64,000 nucleotides of DNA. It comes from Lasiosphaeria ovina. Taxonomy: Eukaryota > Ascomycota > Sordariomycetes > Sordariales > Lasiosphaeriaceae. Each line of letters starts with the position of its first letter. The first letter of the stretch is position 1. The DNA lies in the NCBI GenBank assembly GCA_033439765.1, contig JAULSN010000009.1, positions 2,170,001 to 2,234,000 on the forward strand. Reading direction: 5' to 3'. A program made the translations under genes and the position numbers. Shown here in pieces: positions 32,738 to 42,554 of the stretch. The notes beneath the pieces were generated by a model. That model saw only the letters and a list, made by a program, of their open reading frames with translations. It did no database searches and was not told the DNA's origin.

Positions 32738-35284
32738 GATGTTCGGCTTGGCGACTCAACCGGCTTCCTTGGCGTTGTCGTCGGCAGAGACGGGGGCGAG
32801 GGCGAGGGCGAGTTCGCGGACAGCGGGACCTGTTTGCTCAACGGCAACAGATAGGCGGCTGGCAGTGGCGGCGAGGCCGCATAAAGCAGCACGGCGTGCG
32901 ACGGTCGGGTTCACAAGGCGAAATCCGCGATCGCCGGATGAATCGTGTTCGTGTTCCAAACAGACTAGTAAGCATAAGCGCTCGCGAGGAAGTCGTCGGT
33001 CAAGACATGGAGCCTGTTTTCAGTCGTCGAGGGCGTAGGCCGGGCGCCAAATAATCTCGCAGGACCTGTCGCTGTGGCTGTCGAGATTGCTGCAAATGTT
33101 GCTTATGCTTCCAGACTCAATGCTGCGGACTGTGTCGGTGTTCGGGGTTATCGCTGTCGGTCACAGACTGCGTCAGGCAGATGTGGATGTTGCGATCTGC
33201 CTATTTCGGGTTACTGTACAAAGGTTTCGATTGATTAGACGTTATCGAGCGCAAGTCGCTGGCAGCAAGCCCCAAGTCGCGTTTCGCAAGGCCAAAATGT
33301 CAGGTTGATTGACCTGAGTCGTAGAGAAGCCCGGCGGTGGGGAAGGCGCAAAACATAAAGTGTGCCCGATATCAGCAGTCCTGCCCGGTCCTGAGGTGGT
33401 TCGTCCTGGATTTGGGGTTTCAGGCCGTCGATGGTAGGTTGGGTTGGCGAACCGGAGTAGCGAGCTCAGCGGCAAAGCCCGCCTAGGCCTGCGGCGTCAC
33501 ACTTCTAGGCGGAGGCCGGTACTTTCTCGCACTGGATGGTGTATTCATGTATCGTATCTTACGCACCACAACTTCCCGCACCCGGCGCAGCAAACGGCCG
33601 AGGCAGCCCAAGCATCCAGGAAGGCAGACAGAGGACAGTGCGAACGAGTATAGGCAAAATAACGTCCAGTTCGGTGACCAAAGTCGTCAAAATTCGCAAA
33701 TAGATGGGCAGCCTTTGCGAGTCATTCCAAATCTACCAAACTTCTTTAGCCCGTATCTTTAATATGTGTATGTACCTATAAGAGACTTCGTACGTCCAGA
33801 TACCAGGTGTTGCATGTAAATCACCGTGCAGCAGAAGGCTCTCGCCTCGCTTCTTCTGGAGGCAGTATGCGGCTTTCCGCCATCAGACCAGCTCTTCAAG
33901 ACCCCGTGCAGCTACTACTGTAGGCAGGTCTGTCCATGTGTGATGAAAAGGTGGCCAAGGCACTGGTGTGTTTGGGAGCCTGCTCGAGGCGGGAGCCGCC
34001 CGTCGAACTGGTTATGTGTCGCGGCGTCAATAGCGCCTCCTCTTCAGAGTACAATAGTCCTATGTTACATACCTCAGGTACCCAAAGCATTTAAAATAGA
34101 GTAACTCTATCATCAATTCGCCGATCTGCTTCTGCAGCAACGGACAGGTTTCGGTAATTCAATACATCCATTACGGTAGCACACCCATACATTCTTTATG
34201 ACGGCATTCGTCCTCAGGCAAAGTGAATAGGAGACAGACTGATGGACTTGGGAACTCCCTGCTGCTCTGAGCTAGAAGGGTCTTCTACCCGGCTCAGCAC
34301 AATGACGGTTCATAGAACAGACCGACAACGGAACTAAGGTACCCCTAAGGCTTTGTGTATTACCTATAGGTAACCGGTATTTAGTATTCACCCGCCTTCT
34401 TGATGTTTGATGAATGGCCTTTTCTAGAATGAAAATATGTAGACAAACAAAAAGAAGGTTGGTACTAGTAAATTCGAAGCCTTCTAGGCATATCGTAGCG
34501 ATGCCTGCAGCCCTATCCGCCCGAAACAAGTTGACGATCTTGGGGTTCGGATCCGTTTTCGATTGGAATCCTCTTGCACGTCAACGGCGCACTCTTAAGA
34601 CACGGCCAAGAATCACGACAACCCGTAATAGTTTGGCGACCCGTTGTTCGATTGCTTGGTTTTAGGGCGCATTGTTTTGTAGTCAAACTCTCTTCTCACA
34701 TATACCTTCTGTCCGCCCAAAACTATTCGACCCTACATGGTATGTGTACGGAGGGAATACTGTATCAATCTTTCGCAGTTGGCGCACCAAACATGGGACT
34801 CCACGGCGACGGATAATCCTAGTGCGTAGCTAGAGCGTTCGGGTTTGTTTCCACACTAGTGTGCAAACACGAGTCAACAGCCCATGTGTGGTGGGTATTT
34901 CGCACCATTCAACTCGCTTCCAAGTTAAAGATCAACGCCACAGTTCATTGAGAGTCCGAGCCACTAGAGGCAGCTGGCATCTGTGGACATTTGTAAGCGC
35001 CCAGGGCCCTTCGTTCCTATTGTCAAGTCGAGATAAAATGACGGCAACTGCGAGTGCGGGGTTCGAGTCCCCCACTGGGGAGCTCGGGGCCAAGTCGTCA
35101 TTCCTGGGAACCCCACCCCACCTCTGCCCGCGTCGTCGGAAGCACCCTTCGGCCTCCGATCGTTCCCCTCTCGCAGATAACTGTCCGTTTTTCTCCCTGA
35201 ACATCTCGATCATCCCCGAGAACTCCGCCGACTTCATTGCTCCATCACACCTTCTCACGTATTAAAACATCAAATATCGCCAAT
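32738..35284. other. Divergent intergenic region between rom2 and sod1
   Basis: No supported gene. Roughly 32750-33100 is probably rom2 promoter and leader. From 33.7 to 34.8 kb the sequence is AT-richer. A GGTTCGAGTCC element at 35060-35070 matches a polymerase III B box but has no tRNA fold around it. CT-rich sequence before 35285 is likely the sod1 leader. Confidence 0.5.
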
Positions 35285-36226
35285 ATGGTCAAAGCCGGTA
35301 AGCAAGAGCTCTCGGTTTCGAACCCCGCAGTGGACGTTGTACGAATAGAGCTTCCTGGGGCCGGTAGATCCGTTCAAAGAGGGGCCGAAGGGACGTGGCT
35401 GTTGGGAGAAGGGGGGGTTCGGTCGAGGATTTTGTGGACCGGGAAAGAGAAAACCTTGATGGACACTTTATCATGACGGCACAGCTCGATTAGACTCGGA
35501 GGAACTTCAAGAGCCTTTGAGACTCTGGCACATCCCAAGACGGGGTGTTGTTTCGGGGCAAGGACACGCGACGTATGCTAATATTTTTTTTCTGTTTCCA
35601 GTTGCTGTCGTTCGTGGTGACTCCACGGTCTCGGGAACCGTCACCTTCGAGCAGGACTCTGAGTCTTCCCCTACTACCATCACCTGGGACATCACGGGCC
35701 AGGACGCGAACGCCAAGCGTGGCATGCACATCCACACCTTTGGCGACAACACCAACGGCTGCACCTCCGCCGGTCCCCATTGTAGGTAGCCCCTCTCCAG
35801 CCTAAACGTTGATGGCAGCGCTAACGTACCTTGCAGTCAACCCCCATGGCAAGACCCACGGTGCTCCTACTGACGAGGCCCGCCACGTCGGTGACCTCGG
35901 CAACATCGATACCGACGCCCAGGGCAACGCCCAGGGCTCCGTGACCGATAGCTTCGTCAAGCTTATTGGCCCTGAGAGCGTCATTGGCGTACGTCTTTCG
36001 GCTCTAGGCTCTTATTCAGAATCAACAGTGCTAACAGTGACTACAGCGCACTGTTGTCGTCCACGGCGGCACCGACGACCTCGGCAAGGGTGGAAACGAG
36101 GAGTCCCTGAAGACCGGCAACGCTGGTCCCCGTCCTGCCTGCGGTAAGAACCTCCCTCCCCAAAATACCATTATTGAATTTGAGCTTAATTCTGAGTCCC
36201 TAGGTGTTATTGGCATTTCGGCGTAA
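35285..36226 (+). CDS. sod1: Cu/Zn superoxide dismutase, cytosolic
   Basis: Five exons: 35285..35297, 35602..35781, 35837..35988, 36047..36143 and 36204..36226, giving 154 residues, the usual length. All donors and acceptors are canonical and restore [36 protein letters not shown] and ACGVIGISA. The enzyme dismutates superoxide to oxygen and hydrogen peroxide. Copper and zinc ligands are all present: HIHTFGD (two His), [10 protein letters not shown] (bridging and zinc His), RHVGD (zinc His and Asp) and VVVHGG (copper His). The two cysteines of the structural disulphide ([14 protein letters not shown]) and the active-site arginine (GPRPACG) are kept. There is no targeting signal. The first exon is only 13 nt and is followed by a 304-nt intron, far longer than the others (52-60 nt). 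Confidence 0.97.
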
Positions 36227-36959
36227 AAATGGAACAGACAAAAAGTATCAGGGCCGTGTCGAGAGACAGCAACTGGCTTGATGTTAGGCGAATTTAGCCA
36301 TCATAACGAGCAAAATGGCCTAGTACTTGATATACTTTGAAAACATTGTTACTCAGTTCTGCGATTACCTGCGATTACAGATTGAGAACTTGCTAACTCC
36401 CTTGAATCTGTGGCTTTTGTCTTCATTCGTTGGTGGCCCTGCGTTGAGGACCGTTGTGGTACTGCTATTGTCGTACCTTTGCCAATCATGCTCTTATCTG
36501 TTCCCCTATCTCCGTGTCCTGAGGGTATCTCACATGCCACCAAGCACTGACAAATAGTTCACTCGACGTCATTCTTAAATGGCTAAGATTCATATTAAGT
36601 AGCGTTTCACAGACACAACATACTGCCATTTCAGACTACTTTCATGGCATCCGCGATAGTTACACAACTGAAAGCTAAAAGCCGCCAGGTTTGCGCCTAC
36701 GTTTATATTCCCTACCTCAGACAAGACTTTGCTTCTCTTTGTCTCATTTCTTGTCTTCCCTTTACCGGTAACGCTACTTCTCGTTTATTTGAAGTAAATA
36801 TTGACGGGTACAATGCAATCGACCTCGGCCTCTGCCTAAGGCACATCATGGACGACGACTTGGACAACTAAAATGCATATATTGTACCGGGATTATATGT
36901 CTTATTCGGATGATCTACAACCCACGCCTAATCAGCAATGCTTTCATCGACCAGTATGC
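36227..36959. other. Intergenic AT-rich region downstream of sod1
   Basis: The 3' flank of sod1 converges on the aldo/keto reductase pseudogene. AT-rich with many short T-runs. No gene or structured element recognised. Confidence 0.5.
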
Positions 36960-38040
36960 CTACACATGACCCCTAATAGCCTTGGGGAGATACAGTTCCT
37001 CGAGATACTTCTCTTCTTCGTCCGCCAGGACCTCGCCGCTCGACTCGAGAAGCTCGTCCATCCTCGCGATCGAGCTGAAGCCGACAACCGGGCTGGTGAC
37101 TCGCTTGTTGAGCCACGCCAGCGCCACATGGCTCATGGGCCAGTCGCGCTTCTCGGCGACCTCCTGCACCCGTCGGATTATACTTAGGTCTGGCTCGGCC
37201 GTGCCGTGCGACCCGGGCATCTGCTCCTTCTCCTCGCGGCTGCGCACCGTGGAGCCGAAGGCCGCCGGCGGCCGCGCCAGGTGGCCCCGGCACAGCGGCA
37301 CCCAGGGCGTCAGGCCGACGCCCGTGTCGTGGCAGATGCGCACCATCTCGCGCTCTCCTCGCGGTACGGCAGATTATAGTGATTCTCCATGTTGACGAAG
37401 CGCGTCCACCCATGCCGCTCGGCCGCGAACTGCATCCGCGCGAACTGCGTCGCCCACATACTGCTCGCGCCAATGCACCGCACCTTGCCCTGCTGCAACA
37501 GGTCGTACGGCGCCTGCATCGTCTCCTCGATGGGGGTTGCTGTATCGAAGCAGTAGATCTAGAGCAGGTCGATGTACGGCGTGTCGAGGCGCGCGAGCGA
37601 GGCGTCGACCTGGTTGAAGGTGGCCGCCCGGCTCAGCCCGAACTGGTTCTGGTAGTCCTTGGACGCCTCGACCCACTGCCGCTGGCCCCCTGTAGTGCAG
37701 CACGTCCGGGACCTCGCCCACCGCCCAGTAGCACTTGGTGATGAGTACCACTTTGGCGCGCGGGATCTGATACTTCTTGATGGCCCTTGCCGATGAGCGT
37801 CTCGGAGGCGCCGTGCGAGTAGGCGTTGGACGTGTCCCACGTGTCGAGCCCCCTGTCATAGGCGGCTTTGAGCAGCGGGAGGGCTCCGTCTTCCTGGATC
37901 GCCCAGCTGATTATCCTGGGATCGCCGAGGTCGCCGCATCCGAAGATGGACACCGAGACGCACAGGCCGCTCGTGCCCATCTGGCGGTACTGGCATTTCG
38001 TGTTCTTCAACGACTCCTGGATGCCGGCAGGGATCGACAT
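36960..38040 (-). pseudogene. Aldo/keto reductase pseudogene with frameshifts, stop codon and lost catalytic histidine
   Basis: The whole aldo/keto reductase fold can be followed across three frames, from MSIPAGIQESLKNTKCQYRQ at 38040 to KAIRGHV and a stop at 36960. Landmarks are [14 protein letters not shown] (catalytic Asp and Tyr), [10 protein letters not shown] (catalytic Lys), [31 protein letters not shown], and ALAWLNKRVTSPVVGFSS. Breaks, reading the minus strand: one extra base after LIGK (near 37789), a frame change near 37693, an in-frame TAG at 37561-37559, and a one-base loss near 37353. At the TAG the family normally has LLQIHRFD; here the positions read stop-I-Y-C-F-D, so Gln became stop, the catalytic His became Tyr and Arg became Cys, all explained by C-to-T changes. 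The frameshifts near G-runs could partly be assembly errors, but the stop and the His loss are independent evidence of decay. Confidence 0.85.
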
Positions 38041-38344
38041 GGCGAGAAGGAGAAAGAGATTGTGTTCTGGAGGAACGAAACGCGAAGGAGGGTTGCCGCA
38101 GTAACGACAACAAGACAATGTCCCAAAAAGAAAAGCAAAACAACGGACGGACGGGGTCTGCCTCCATCAACTGTTAGAGTCCCCTGGAAAAGGCGGCTTT
38201 TCATCCAAGATACTCGCGGAGTTACCATAACATCACCTTATCACCAGGGACCATGCGGCCGCCGCTCCGCTTTCCATCACATCGCCGGTGATGCGCAAGC
38301 CTTGCAAATGTTGAGAATGGCAGATCACAGTCTTATGGCTTAAT

Positions 38345-38565
38345 TTCCTGTGAGTGCGGGACTTCTCAAGATACGAAAGACCTCATTCATTACTTTGCGG
38401 TTTGCCTTCACGTCTCCTTTCTACGAGGGAAGAGATGCGGTAGCTCCTGGAGCCTCGGTATAAAAACTCCCGAGGCCTATCTCCCTCCGAGAAACACCCG
38501 GCAAAGACTTCCATGGCAGATTTATTCTTTCCAAGTGCCTCGCCAACAATTCTTCAGTGATCGGA
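38345..38565 (+). repeat. Dispersed MITE-like repeat, copy A (degenerate)
   Basis: Aligns by eye with copies B and C. Shared stretches are TCAAGATACGAAAG near the left, GAGGCCTATCTC (identical to copy B) in the middle, and TTTATTCT then CCAAGT and CGCCAACA near the right. It ends in CTTCAGTGATCGG, a mutated version of the family terminus TTCAGGGATTG. The left terminus is poorly preserved. It lies about 300 bp upstream of the aldo/keto reductase pseudogene. Confidence 0.65.
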
Positions 38566-40684
38566 CTGCAGTAAGTGTCCAATAGCGGGCAATAGGGGCC
38601 CTAGAATAGCGTAGAATCGCGCCCAACACTCGGGACTGTGTTCTCCCACCGCCAGCTTGATGCCATACAATGTTTTGCCAGCGGGAGCGGATATACCAGC
38701 TGGCGTGTACGGAGTATTCTATAAAGTCCTGTCGCCGGTGTTAAGAGCTGGTGTTAACAAATAAACCCCAGGTTGTCTTGATGGCTTGCTTTCACTTCCG
38801 CTCCGACAATATCGTTGACGATATTCTTGCACAAAATACCTGGGCGTCATGTCGATCTGTTGTTGACAGGCAGCAGATCGGCATAGTATCGACCCAAGGA
38901 ACGCCAGACATCGTGGCCTGGAACTCCTGTAATATTCGTCCAACCTGTGGAATAGCATAGCCATCGAAATGTTCGCTGCTGCATCAGCCACTTGGTTTGA
39001 TATGCGATATATAGATTAAAGTTGGTCACGAAAAAAAAAGCCAATACCCGGCCGAAGCACGAAGCACAAGTCCAACACGAAAGGTTCTCGGATACGGCTA
39101 CAACTAGCGCATCACATACCGGCCCACTTGGTTTGATATATTTGGCTTGGCTGTTGTGGTTAGATTGTGGTCCAAGTTCATGTATAAAGTCGTGCCAGAG
39201 GAAAATGGTGCACGTGACCCAGATCTGGGGACTTGGCCAAAAAGTTCAAACACCTATTTTGGGCGTTCTAATTGGCCCCGGGCCGCTTTCCCCTTGTAAC
39301 CCGACCCGACCCGGACAGGCCCGGGCTGCCCGCTGCCCACTGCCCGGTCTGGACTGGGTGTCCGCAATCCTGCTGTGCTTCTGGCTCTAGTTCGTTCCCA
39401 ATTCTCATCCTGTTCGCCTCGAGTTGCTCGTTGCCATAGTTGGCAGCTCTCGGTCGGTTCGTCCCCACAGTCACATCGGCCCGCAGACCGACTTTTCCGT
39501 GACCGAAGGGATTCCGCGCTATCAGGGGGGGTCAATACGATCGGACTAGCCATCTAAACGGCCACGACTCTGAACAATGCGCGACAGCGGCGCGGGCCAA
39601 ACCAAAAGGTCTGCAGGGTAAGGTCTGCATCTGTCCCCCTGTCGCGCACTCGCGGGTGCGGGGGCGGTGAGGGTCCAGCTGAGGATGGCGAGGACGCGAG
39701 CTAACACCGCCAGTCCTGCAGAGGCCGGTCGTTGTCATGATTCCATGATTCGGGGGCTTGGCATATACGCCGTACGGAGTGCTTATCTTTTTTCCGATTT
39801 ATCTGTTGAGATGAATAGCAATTGGCAGAACTTAATGCTCACTGCATACAATACCCCGTCCACAATGGGCAATTATTCCACTTCCTCGCTGTGCAGCCAG
39901 AGCCGGTCGGGGTTTTCCGAGGTTTTTTTTCTCCCTTCCTTTTCATTCCTTCCCCTTGAGGAAGGAAGCCAAGAGTCAGCGAGAGAGGGGTGCAGCGTGC
40001 AGGTAAAAGATCGTCACGACGGCATGAGGCTGAAAGAGAGAATTGGCGCGCTTTGCCCAATCGAAGGCGAACGGCCTCGCCTCGACCCGGCGTATTAATA
40101 GTAATATTGGATTTTGGGGGGCAAACAGAAAAAAGCCCCGCGGGCAAAAAAATGGAAATAATTGGGCAGTTTGGATGTGGAATTGTTTGCATATGCATGC
40201 ACCCATGCAGTATGCGGGGTGGGAAAGAGGAGAAGACGACGAGCCCGGGCTAGCGTCGGGTAGAATGTTGAAGGTTGGAACTTGACACGCCGCTCTGAAT
40301 CGGAAGATCCGCCAGTGCGCGAACAAGTAGCAGTCGACAGCGCCAAGAAAGGAGCCTTGAACGACCTACGATGGACAGCAAACATGCATGGACGTGCAAC
40401 GTTCTCCAGCGCCCCCCACCTTTTTGCCTTTCAATATTGTAACCTTTTTTAAGTTCAGCAGCAGCAGCGGCAGCAGAGCGGATGCAGCATGCTGCTGTAT
40501 TACCCGACCTGTAATTGAGAATTTATTATTGTCCGTCTTTGCCAAGTTTTGTATGGGACTTTGGTGGAAACACCACAGCAAGACATCGCGATACATCACC
40601 GTCAGGGGCAGCAGCAAAAAAACAGCAGGAATAGCGACAACGTCAAACCAAAGACGCCACTACCAACAAGATGTCTAGATCCGG

Positions 40685-40698
40685 CCCCCCCCCCCCCA
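40685..40698. repeat. 14-base C homopolymer
   Basis: Uninterrupted C run in intergenic DNA. Noted because length of such runs is prone to both replication slippage and assembly error. Confidence 0.85.
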
Positions 40699-41894
40699 CT
40701 TTTTTCTTTCTTCCTTCCATTCCTCTTAGGTTTTATAGTATTCGCCCGAAAAGAGCGGTGGCGCTGGCGCTGACCAACTGCCATCCCACTTGACCAGCTC
40801 CTTCGGAGCGAAGGATGATTTACCTTTTTTCTTCTGGTGTCCTTCGACGCGTCTTCTAGAAGGACTAAGGTAGGCAAAAATAGAAAAAGAGCCAAACCGA
40901 GACCAAAAAGACCAAGGAAGAAAAAAAGAGGCGCAATCGGATTAAGAGTATGACTTGTTGTGGAGTCATACGTCACATTTTCCTCTCTTTCTGAAGGATT
41001 TCCCCCCATCCATATGACGTGGTCCGGAGTTTGTGAGTTGTAGTTGGGCTGGGGGTTGGGCACCTACCACAGGATTCCATCCATCCCTTCCTTCCTTCCA
41101 TCTTCTAGATATGAGGTGCGCACCGGACAGAACAAACGAACAGAGATGGCGGACAATGAGTGGTTGTGACGAGTGAAGTGCCGCAAGGCAACATATTATA
41201 GCGTGGAGGTCCAGTGTGTTTTGGTGCCCGGCCTGCCTGCCGACGGCACGGAACACGCCAACACAAAGCAATCTCTGGTACGATCTCGCTCGCGCAAGCG
41301 GTGAACAAACCCGGGGGAGGAATACGCTAGACATCGAGGCCTGCTCACAAGACGCGTGCACCACGTGTCGTGGTATGAAACAGTCACGCAAAGTTAAAAG
41401 GATGAGGAACAGGCATCTAGTTGGACTCGTTCGTACACTTGTGGAGCATGTGTGTGCATATGTTTGTGAGAGTGTGTATTCAGGTGTATTTGTATTTGTC
41501 GGTGAATGAATAGGACGAGAAAACTAGACTAAGGCATTCTTTGGTATCATTTGTTGAAACGCCGACCCAACGCCCGCCCACAGCCCCGTCGCCCGGGAAA
41601 AAAGAGAACTCCTTGTAAAAATGCCAAAAAAGAAAACCGCGCCATCCAAATGTGAGTTCTGACCGAAAAAGAGGTGTGTTTGCGTGCATCATTTGTCGTC
41701 GCGGCCATCCCAGGCGGCCCACGTATGACTTAATCCCAAACATCGAGCAGCCCCGTCTGCCTAATGACAAATGACAAACGCCAGTCGTAAAATGCATGTA
41801 CCGTCGTGACAAAAAAAATAGAGTGATAATACAGAACTCCATCGAATCAGAACAAGAGGTCCCGTCGTACAGCGAGCAGCTTCCCTGCTCTCGC

Positions 41895-42554
41895 CTAGTG
41901 CATCATGTCCACGTCGAGGTTGAAGCAGTCGTCTTCGGTGGCTAGGGAGACGTCCGGGGTGAAGATGATGCCACGCCTCTTCCAGTCTCCCCGCTTCATG
42001 AAATAGTCGGTCTCGTTGAGAACGGCCGCCTGGGGCCGCGGGGTAATGACTTCCTGGCTGCTCGGGGTGGCCACCTCGTCGTCTGATCCGCTTTCCGACG
42101 GGGCGTCGTGGTCGTGGTGCCTAGGCTCCCTCTGGCCACCGGCAGATGGGTGGCCAAAGCCAAAGTCAAAGCCGTCGTAGATGACCATGGAAGCTTCGGG
42201 ATGCGAGCGGTGGCTGACTGACGAGAGAGATACGCCGTGGGCCGAGCGAGCCTGACGCAGCTCATGTGGCTGATATCTCCTGCTCTCGAGGTTGTTGAAG
42301 GCAGGCGTGGGTGCCGGGGCCAGAGGCGGGTGTAGTCTGAGGGGGTCCCACTCGACGGACATGTCTGTCCGGCTTGTCGACGGGCGTGATGAGTCTGTTG
42401 ACGACCTCGTCATGGAGCTGGCATCGCTTGGTTTCCTGAAGTGAATCTCCCGGCCTCGGGGCATATCCGCTTTGAGAGCCTTCTGGCTCCGGAAGCTGCT
42501 GAGTATGCTGCGGTGGTGCGAGTGGTTATTGTCTATTGTGCAGAACATAGGCAT
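41895..42554 (-). CDS. Hypothetical disordered protein
   Basis: A 219-residue open frame from ATG 42554 (MPMFCTIDNNHSHHRSILSS); the longer frame begins with TTG, so I did not use it. It is rich in Ser, His and Pro and largely disordered. The stretches that look conserved are MSVEWDPLRLHPPLAP, FNNLESRRYQPHELRQAR, and a C-terminal segment NETDYFMKRGDWKRRGIIFTP followed by acidic DDCFNLDVD. No domain, membrane segment or signal peptide is visible, and I do not recognise the family. GC-rich third positions and an acidic/aromatic C-terminus support real coding. An upstream exon is possible because CT-rich sequence with splice-like sites lies above 42600. Confidence 0.6.
   Translation of the reverse strand: MPMFCTIDNNHSHHRSILSSFRSQKALKADMPRGREIHFRKPSDASSMTRSSTDSSRPSTSRTDMSVEWDPLRLHPPLAPAPTPAFNNLESRRYQPHELRQARSAHGVSLSSVSHRSHPEASMVIYDGFDFGFGHPSAGGQREPRHHDHDAPSESGSDDEVATPSSQEVITPRPQAAVLNETDYFMKRGDWKRRGIIFTPDVSLATEDDCFNLDVDMMH

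Larger units (their letters stand above)
38041..41894. other. Gene-poor intergenic region with a repeat copy
   Basis: Upstream of the pseudogene. It includes copy A of the dispersed repeat (about 38345-38565), two TACGGAGTA/G motifs (38708-38716 and 39773-39781), a 14-base C run (40685-40698), and AT-rich stretches. None of the open frames shows a domain or coding bias. The part just below 41894 is 3' flank of the next minus-strand gene. Confidence 0.5.

Noticed and set aside
35040..35080. Possible tRNA, with a B-box-like GGTTCGAGTCC
   Set aside because: The T stem has a mismatch, no acceptor stem pairs, and no A box lies at the right distance; at most a fossil.
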